Source of the DNA: Orientallactaga sibirica
Lineage: Eukaryota; Chordata; Mammalia; Rodentia; Dipodidae
Assembly: GCA_036365145.1 (NCBI GenBank)
Contig: JAEOAD010000888.1
Span: 3,327,501 to 3,391,500, forward strand
Length of the DNA: 64,000 nucleotides
Direction: 5' to 3'
Shown: positions 58,840 to 64,000 of the stretch, in pieces
Layout of the letters: every line of letters starts with the position of its first letter
How positions within the stretch are numbered: the stretch's first letter is position 1
Position numbers and translations under genes: made by a program
The notes under the pieces: model-generated
Databases searched by the model: none
Told to the model about the DNA's origin: nothing
The model's input: the letters and a program-made list of their open reading frames with translations, nothing else

Positions 58840-59895
58840 TTCTTTTCTTTTCTTTTTGAGGTAAGGTCTCACTCCAGCCCAGGCTGACCTGGAATTCACT
58901 ATGTAGTTTCAGGGTGGCCCCGAACTCACAGTGATTCTCCTACCTCTGCCTCCCAAGGCAGTGGGATTAAAGGCGTGTGCCACTGTGCCTGGCTCTTTTT
59001 TTTTTTTTTTTTTACTGCTGTTGCTATTTTGTTTTTCGAGGTAGAGTCTCACTCTAGCCCTGGAATTCACTCTATAGTCTCAGACTGGCCTCGAACTCAT
59101 GGCAATACTCCAACCTCTGCCACCCTAGTGCTGGAATTAAAGGTGTGTGCCACCATGCCCAGCAGGGCTCTGGCTTTTTAAAAAATTATTTATTTATTTA
59201 CAAGCAGAGAGAGAGAAAAGAGACAGAGAGAATGGGTAGGCCATGGCCTCTAGCTGCTGCAAAAACTCCAGATGCATGCATGCACCACTGTGCGTCTGGC
59301 TTTACATGGGTACTGGGGAACTGAACTCTGGCCATTAGACTTTGCAGGCAAGTGCCTTAGCTGTTGAGCCATCTCTCTAGCCTGGCTCCAGCTTTTGAGG
59401 TGGCTCTGTCATCATCCACTTGGAGACTTCAGAAAAGTGGTTTCTATTATGTTGGGCATCACGGTCTTTTTCTGTACAACAAAAGCTCAGAGTTGAGCAA
59501 GATGCTCTTTAGGGAGTTTCTAGCTGTGACACTGGAATGGCAGGTAATGGTGGGTGGGTGGAAGAATGGACAGGTGGGTGAGGGGCTGTGTGAATGAGTG
59601 GATGGCTAGATAATGTCTGCATGGATGTATATATGTGATCTTCCTTTTCTTTTTTGGGGGAGTGGGCAGGGGCAGAGGGTTGTTTTAGTTTTTCATTTTG
59701 TTTCCTTTTAATTTTATTCTTTTGGGGTTTTGTTTGTTTGTTTGTTTGTTTTTCAAGGTAGGATTTCACTGTAGCCCAGGCTAACCTGGAATTCACCATG
59801 TAGTCTCAGGGTGGCCTCAAACTCACAACAATCCTCCTACCTCTGCCTCCCAAGCACTGGGATTAAAGGCTTAAAGGCATGCACCACCACGCCCG

Positions 59896-59926
<31 letters not shown>

Positions 59927-60536
59927 CACTTTTTTTTTCTTAGGTTTTTTTTTTTTTAAGATTTTATTTTCATTATTTACTTATTAGAGACAGAGAGAGG
60001 TCAAAAGAGAGAGAGAGCATGAATGGGCATGGCAGGGCCTCTAGCCACTGCAAATGAACTCCAGATGCATGTGTCACCATCTGCATCTGGCTTACATGGG
60101 ACCTGGAGAATCGAACCTACGTCCTTAGGCTTCCCAGGCACCGGCCTTAACCGCTAAGCCATCTCTCCAGCCCTTAGGCACGTTTTTATTGTAGCCCAGG
60201 CTGGCCTTGATAATCCTCCTACCTCATGATAATCCTCCTACCTCAGCCTCCTGGGATTAAAGGTGTGAGGCACCTCACCAAATCAGTTTATATTTTAAAA
60301 ATTATGTGTGTGTGTGTTGGGGTTTTTTATTTATTTATTTGAGAGAGAGGCAGAGAGAGGGAGAATGGGCGCACCAAGGCCCATAGCCACTGCAAACGAA
60401 CTCCAGATGCATGTGCCACCTTGTGCATCTGGCTTATGTGGGTCCTGGGGAATTGAACCTGGGTCCTTTGGCTTTGCAGGAAGAAGCCTTAACTGCTAAG
60501 CCATCCCGCCCATGATGGGGTTTTAAAAAATATATT

Positions 60537-60575
<39 letters not shown>

Positions 60576-61790
60576 TTTGAGAGAGAGAATGGGCACTCCA
60601 GGGCCTCCAGCCACTGCAAACGAACTCCATGCATGCACTCCCTTGTGCATCTGGCTTACGTTGGTCCTGAAGAATTAAACCAGGGTCCTGTGGCTTTACA
60701 GGCAAATACCTTAACCATTAAGCCATCTCTCTAGCCCCTATATTGTGGTTTTTTGAGGTAGGGTCTCACTCTAGCCCAGGCTGACATGGAATTCATTATG
60801 TAGTCTCAAGGTGGCCTTGAACTCCTGGCAATCATCCTGCCTCTGCCTCCTGAGGACTGGGATTAAAGGTATGTGCCACCATGCCTGGCTATATTTTTTA
60901 TTTTTATTTGAGAGAGAGAGAGAAAGGGCACACTAGGGCCTCCTGGCACTGCAAATGAACTCGACACATGCACCGCTTTGTGCATCTGGCTTTATGTAGG
61001 TACTGGGGAATCAAACCTGGGCCACCAGGTTTTGCAAGCAAGTACCTTTAAACACTGAGTCATCTCTCTCCAGCCCCTCCTACCATTTAAAAAAATATTT
61101 TATTTTTTATTTATTTGAGAGAAAAAGAAAGAGGCAGAGAGAGAAGGAGAGAATGGGCACATCAGGACCTCCAGCTGCTGCAAACAAACTACAGATGCAT
61201 GAACCACCTTGCACATCTGGCTTATGTGTGACCTGGGGAATCAAACCTAGGTCCTTTGGCTTTGCAGGCAAGCGCCTTAACTGCTAAGCTATCTCTCCAG
61301 CCCTATCCTCCTCCTTTTTCAATTTTATTTATTTATTTGAGAGAGAGAGAGAGAATGGGCCCCTCAGAGCTCTAGCCACTGCAAACAAACTCCAGATACA
61401 TGTGTCACCTTTGCAGCTGACTTTACATGGGTACAGGGGAATCAGACCTGGGTCCTTTGGCTTTGCCAGCAAATCCCTTAACTGCTAAGCCATCTCTCCA
61501 GCTCCCTCCTCCCCCCTTTTAAAGACAGGGTCAAACTATGTAACTTTGACTGGCCTTGAACTCCCAATCCTCCTGCCTCAGCCTCCCAAATGCTGGGATT
61601 ATAGTTATGTACTATCACACCTGGTTCAAAAGAACCATTTTCAGCCTTGTACACTAGCACACACCTGTAATTCTAGTACTTGGGAGGTAGAGGCAGAAGA
61701 ATCAGGAGTTCAAGATTATCCTTAGCTACATATCAAGTGCTAGGCCAGTCTGGGCCACATGAGACCCTGTGGGAAAAAAAAAAAACTTAA
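58840..61790 (-). repeat. Dense, mostly antisense SINE cluster
   Basis: B1 antisense 58850-58995, 59030-59165, 59735-59900, 60745-60895; short old B1 pieces 60190-60285 and 61515-61628; tRNA-type antisense 59180-59383, 59950-60175, 60330-60510, 60535-60738, 60895-61075, 61085-61303, 61315-61503; B1-like sense 61632-61785. 59385-59730 is the only sizeable unique block, with a GGTG-rich stretch near 59550-59600. Confidence 0.85.
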
Positions 61791-62238
61791 TTAATTAATT
61801 AAAATAAAACACAAAATCAAAAGTTAATCATTTTTCTCTTTACAAGTCAATTATCTCAGATATTTCATTCCAGTAATGGCAAGCTAACACAGCTTCCTGA
61901 GAGGTTTGCAGGTCAGCCAGTGACACTCCAAGCCTGTTACTAACCCTGGACCACGTTGTTTGGGTTTCCTGGACCTCAGGAAGATGGAGTGGGGATGCAG
62001 TTCTGTAGAAGAATGTCTGTCTGGCATGTGCAAGACCCTGGGTTCAGTCACCAGGCAAACAACAACAAAAATGAACCTATGAAGATGGGGTCAATTTGAA
62101 CCCTAAAGAGGTGAGGTCAAGCCTTTGATTCTGAATCCACAGGTATCCCCTTTATTGTCATCAGATCTCAGTGTGAGATAGAGAAGGTCCTTTTGTGCTC
62201 CCTGGGGGGTCAGCTTGCTTGCTTGCTTGCTTTCTTCA
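61791..62238. other. Unique sequence with an ID element
   Basis: Sense ID-like element 61988-62065 (GGGGATGCAGTTCTGTAGA ... GACCCTGGGTTCAGTCACC). The remainder is unassigned. Confidence 0.55.
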
Positions 62239-62251
62239 TTTCTTTCTTTCT

Positions 62252-62315
<64 letters not shown>

Positions 62316-62456
62316 TCCCTAGGTAGGGTCTTTCTGTAGCCCAGACTGGCCTGAAATTCACTATGTAGTCTCAGGGTAGCCTCAAACTCACAGCAATCCT
62401 TCTGCCTCTGCTTCCCGAGTCCTGGCATTAAAAGCGTGCACCACCATATCCGGCTC
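62239..62456 (-). repeat. (TTTC)n and antisense B1
   Basis: About 78 bp of TTTC units (62239-62317), derived from the antisense A-tail, lead into B1 (62318-62456). Confidence 0.9.
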
Positions 62457-62877
62457 TAGTGTCCTTTTTTATTGAGGATAACACCTTTGAAGAGTCTGAG
62501 TTTAGCCAGGCATGGTGGCATACGCCTTCAATCTCAGCACTTGGGAGGCAGAGACAGGAGAACTGCCGTGAGTTTGAGACCCTGAGACTACATAGTGAAT
62601 TTCAGGTCGGCCTGGGCTCAAGTGAGTCCCTACCTCCAAAAAAAAAAAAGTCTGAGCTTTCTATTAGGGTCTTAGTATTCAATCTGGGGCAAAGGCCTTG
62701 TTCCCAATCTTTAGATAGGAACAAAACCCACGTCTTAGGGGCTGGAAAGATTGTTTAGTGGTTAAGGTGCTTGCCTGTGAAGCCTAAGAACCCTGATTTG
62801 ACTCCCCAAGACCCATGCACGTGGTGTCACATGCATTTGGAGTTTGTTTGCAATGGCTAGAGGCCCTGGTACACCAT

Positions 62878-62911
<34 letters not shown>

Positions 62912-63175
62912 TAAATAAGTAAAATAAAAAATATTTTTAAAAATTATAAAAACCCAAGTTGCCTCATTGCCAGGAGTTGTAAGCCCCCAGCAGCTGTTGT
63001 AGCTCTGACTTCTTCGTTCTTCTTCATGGGATTCCACTTCCTTTCTTGCAACTATCCCACGTTGATCTTGAACTTCCTCTATATCCCAGGCTGGTCTCAA
63101 ACTCACTGCAATCCTACTACCTCAACTTCCCCAACATTATAATTATAGGCATGAGCCACCACAGCTGGCTTTCTT
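62457..63175. repeat. SINE group
   Basis: B1 sense 62505-62650; unassigned 62651-62735; tRNA-type SINE sense 62738-62945; unassigned 62946-63060; old B1 antisense 63061-63170. Confidence 0.78.
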
Positions 63176-63385
63176 TTATTTTATTTTATTTATTTTTTTT
63201 TTGTGTGTGTGCAGGGAACTAAGGACTTAATAACTATCCCTAAAACTAGCAGGCAATAAAGAAGTCACATAGGGGCTGGAGAGATAGCTTATCAGTTGGA
63301 TTTTCCAGGACCCCCATAAGCCACATGCACAATATGGTACATGCGTCTGGAATTCGTTTTCAGTGGCTGGAGGCCCTGGCACACC

Positions 63386-63423
<38 letters not shown>

Positions 63424-63460
63424 CTTTCCCTCTCTTGCTCTCTCAAATAAATGCATAATT
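63176..63460 (+). repeat. tRNA-type SINE lacking part of its head
   Basis: 63265-63455: GGGGCTGGAGAGATAGCTTA jumps directly to GGATTTTCCAGGACCC, so the region between A and B boxes is deleted. (TC)n and AAATAAATGC tail follow. Confidence 0.75.
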
Positions 63461-63835
63461 TAAAAAAAAAAATCACAGAGGTATTTGGCCTCATTAAGTT
63501 TGACACATTCCCTGATTGACATACTCCCCTTAAGCTCAGATGGCCATGAAGGACCAGAAACCATCTGAGAGTCCTCCTGTAGTCAATCCTGGCTGAAGAA
63601 GTCTATTCTGAACAAGGACACAAACAGCTACGATTTTCTTATCAACTGCACCTGGTCCAGTCTGTTTCTTAGGATCCTCCTTATAAGTCTGAGCCCCAGC
63701 CCAGCTCGAGGTTTCAGCCTTCATCTCGAGGAAAGGTTGCTGCTCCTTGCTGTTTCAGTAAACAGTCTGTCTGTAGAGATCAAGTCCACTGTTCTCTTTT
63801 GCTTTTCACTTACACTTTACTTTCAGTTTGTTTTT
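63461..63835 (+). mobile_element. Possible LTR fragment
   Basis: CTTATAAGTCTGAGCCCCAG (TATA-like near 63680) and, about 70 bp on, TTTCAGTAAACAGTCTGTCT and GATCAAGTCCACTGTTCTC recall an LTR R/U5 region. Ends not defined. Confidence 0.35.
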
Positions 63836-63867
63836 TTGAGACCTTGACTCAAAAAATAAAAAATCAA

Positions 63868-64000
63868 GCTGGGCATGGTGGCGCACGCCTTTAATCCCAG
63901 CACTCGGGAGGCAGAGGTAGGAGGATGACATGAGTTTGAGGCCACCCTGAGACTATATAGTGAATTCCAGGTCAGCCTGGGCTAGAGTGAGACCCTACCT
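63868..64000 (+). mobile_element. Near-consensus B1, cut by the window edge
   Basis: Sense B1 starting GCTGGGCATGGTGGCGCACG; its A-tail lies beyond the window. Confidence 0.9.

Noticed and set aside
58687..58899. 70-codon antisense frame with Ile-Tyr and Arg-Glu repeats
   Set aside because: Microsatellite translation fused to the last codons of L1 ORF2.

Overview
The window is nuclear DNA from a rodent. About four fifths of it is interspersed repeats. Two SINE families dominate: a 7SL-derived B1 (antisense copies read gaggtagggtctcactctag) and a tRNA-derived, B2-related SINE whose A box (TGGCTTAGCGG) and B box (GGTTCGATTCC) are nearly canonical and whose 3' end runs into CT-rich sequence and (AATA)n. 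Together with ID and ID+B1 (B4-like) fragments, 5'-truncated L1 copies and rodent LTRs, this points to a mouse-related rodent. The exact SINE versions suggest a dipodoid (jerboa-like) genome, but that is inference.

Only one ordinary protein-coding gene is visible: the orthologue of C16orf54 (mouse AI467606), a small leukocyte single-pass membrane protein. It lies on the + strand with the whole reading frame in one exon (54744-55424), a probable non-coding first exon ending at 54022, and a 3' UTR ending near 56515. In human this gene lies in 16p11.2 between QPRT and ZG16/KIF22. No exon of those neighbours was recognised, so the 53 kb upstream and 7 kb downstream look intergenic.

There are two processed gene copies. 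A TMEM167A (Kish-A) retrocopy at 7290-8994 has an intact 72-codon frame, a poly(A) tail and a 12-bp target-site duplication. It landed inside an L1 3' UTR and was later hit by a B1. A decayed, frameshifted GOLM2/CASC4 copy lies on the minus strand at about 2802-3480.

Region by region: 1-5.2 kb holds SINE/L1 debris, a solo ERVK-type LTR with a perfect 6-bp target duplication (1973-2279), the GOLM2 pseudogene and a CCT-rich tract. 5.2-13.3 kb holds SINEs, the TMEM167A nest and an L2 relic. 13.3-24 kb holds a minus-strand L1/HAL1-like element with its 5' UTR, and a 2.9-kb direct segmental duplication (14702-17608 and 21092-24010) plus a third, more diverged L1 5'-UTR copy. 24-31 kb is SINE clusters and L1/LTR fragments. 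31.0-34.4 kb is a minus-strand L1 carrying three SINE insertions. 34.4-42.9 kb has the most unique sequence (MIR, L2, possible decayed coding-like pieces). 43-53.6 kb is SINEs and LTRs. 53.6-56.5 kb is C16orf54. 56.5-64 kb is L1 and dense SINEs.

The genes do not form a pathway. What the window records is a layered history of retrotransposition around one conserved gene. I found no CRISPR array, operon, phage or other prokaryote-type system, and no clear novel multi-gene system. SINE boundaries are read by eye and are good to about 10-20 bases.
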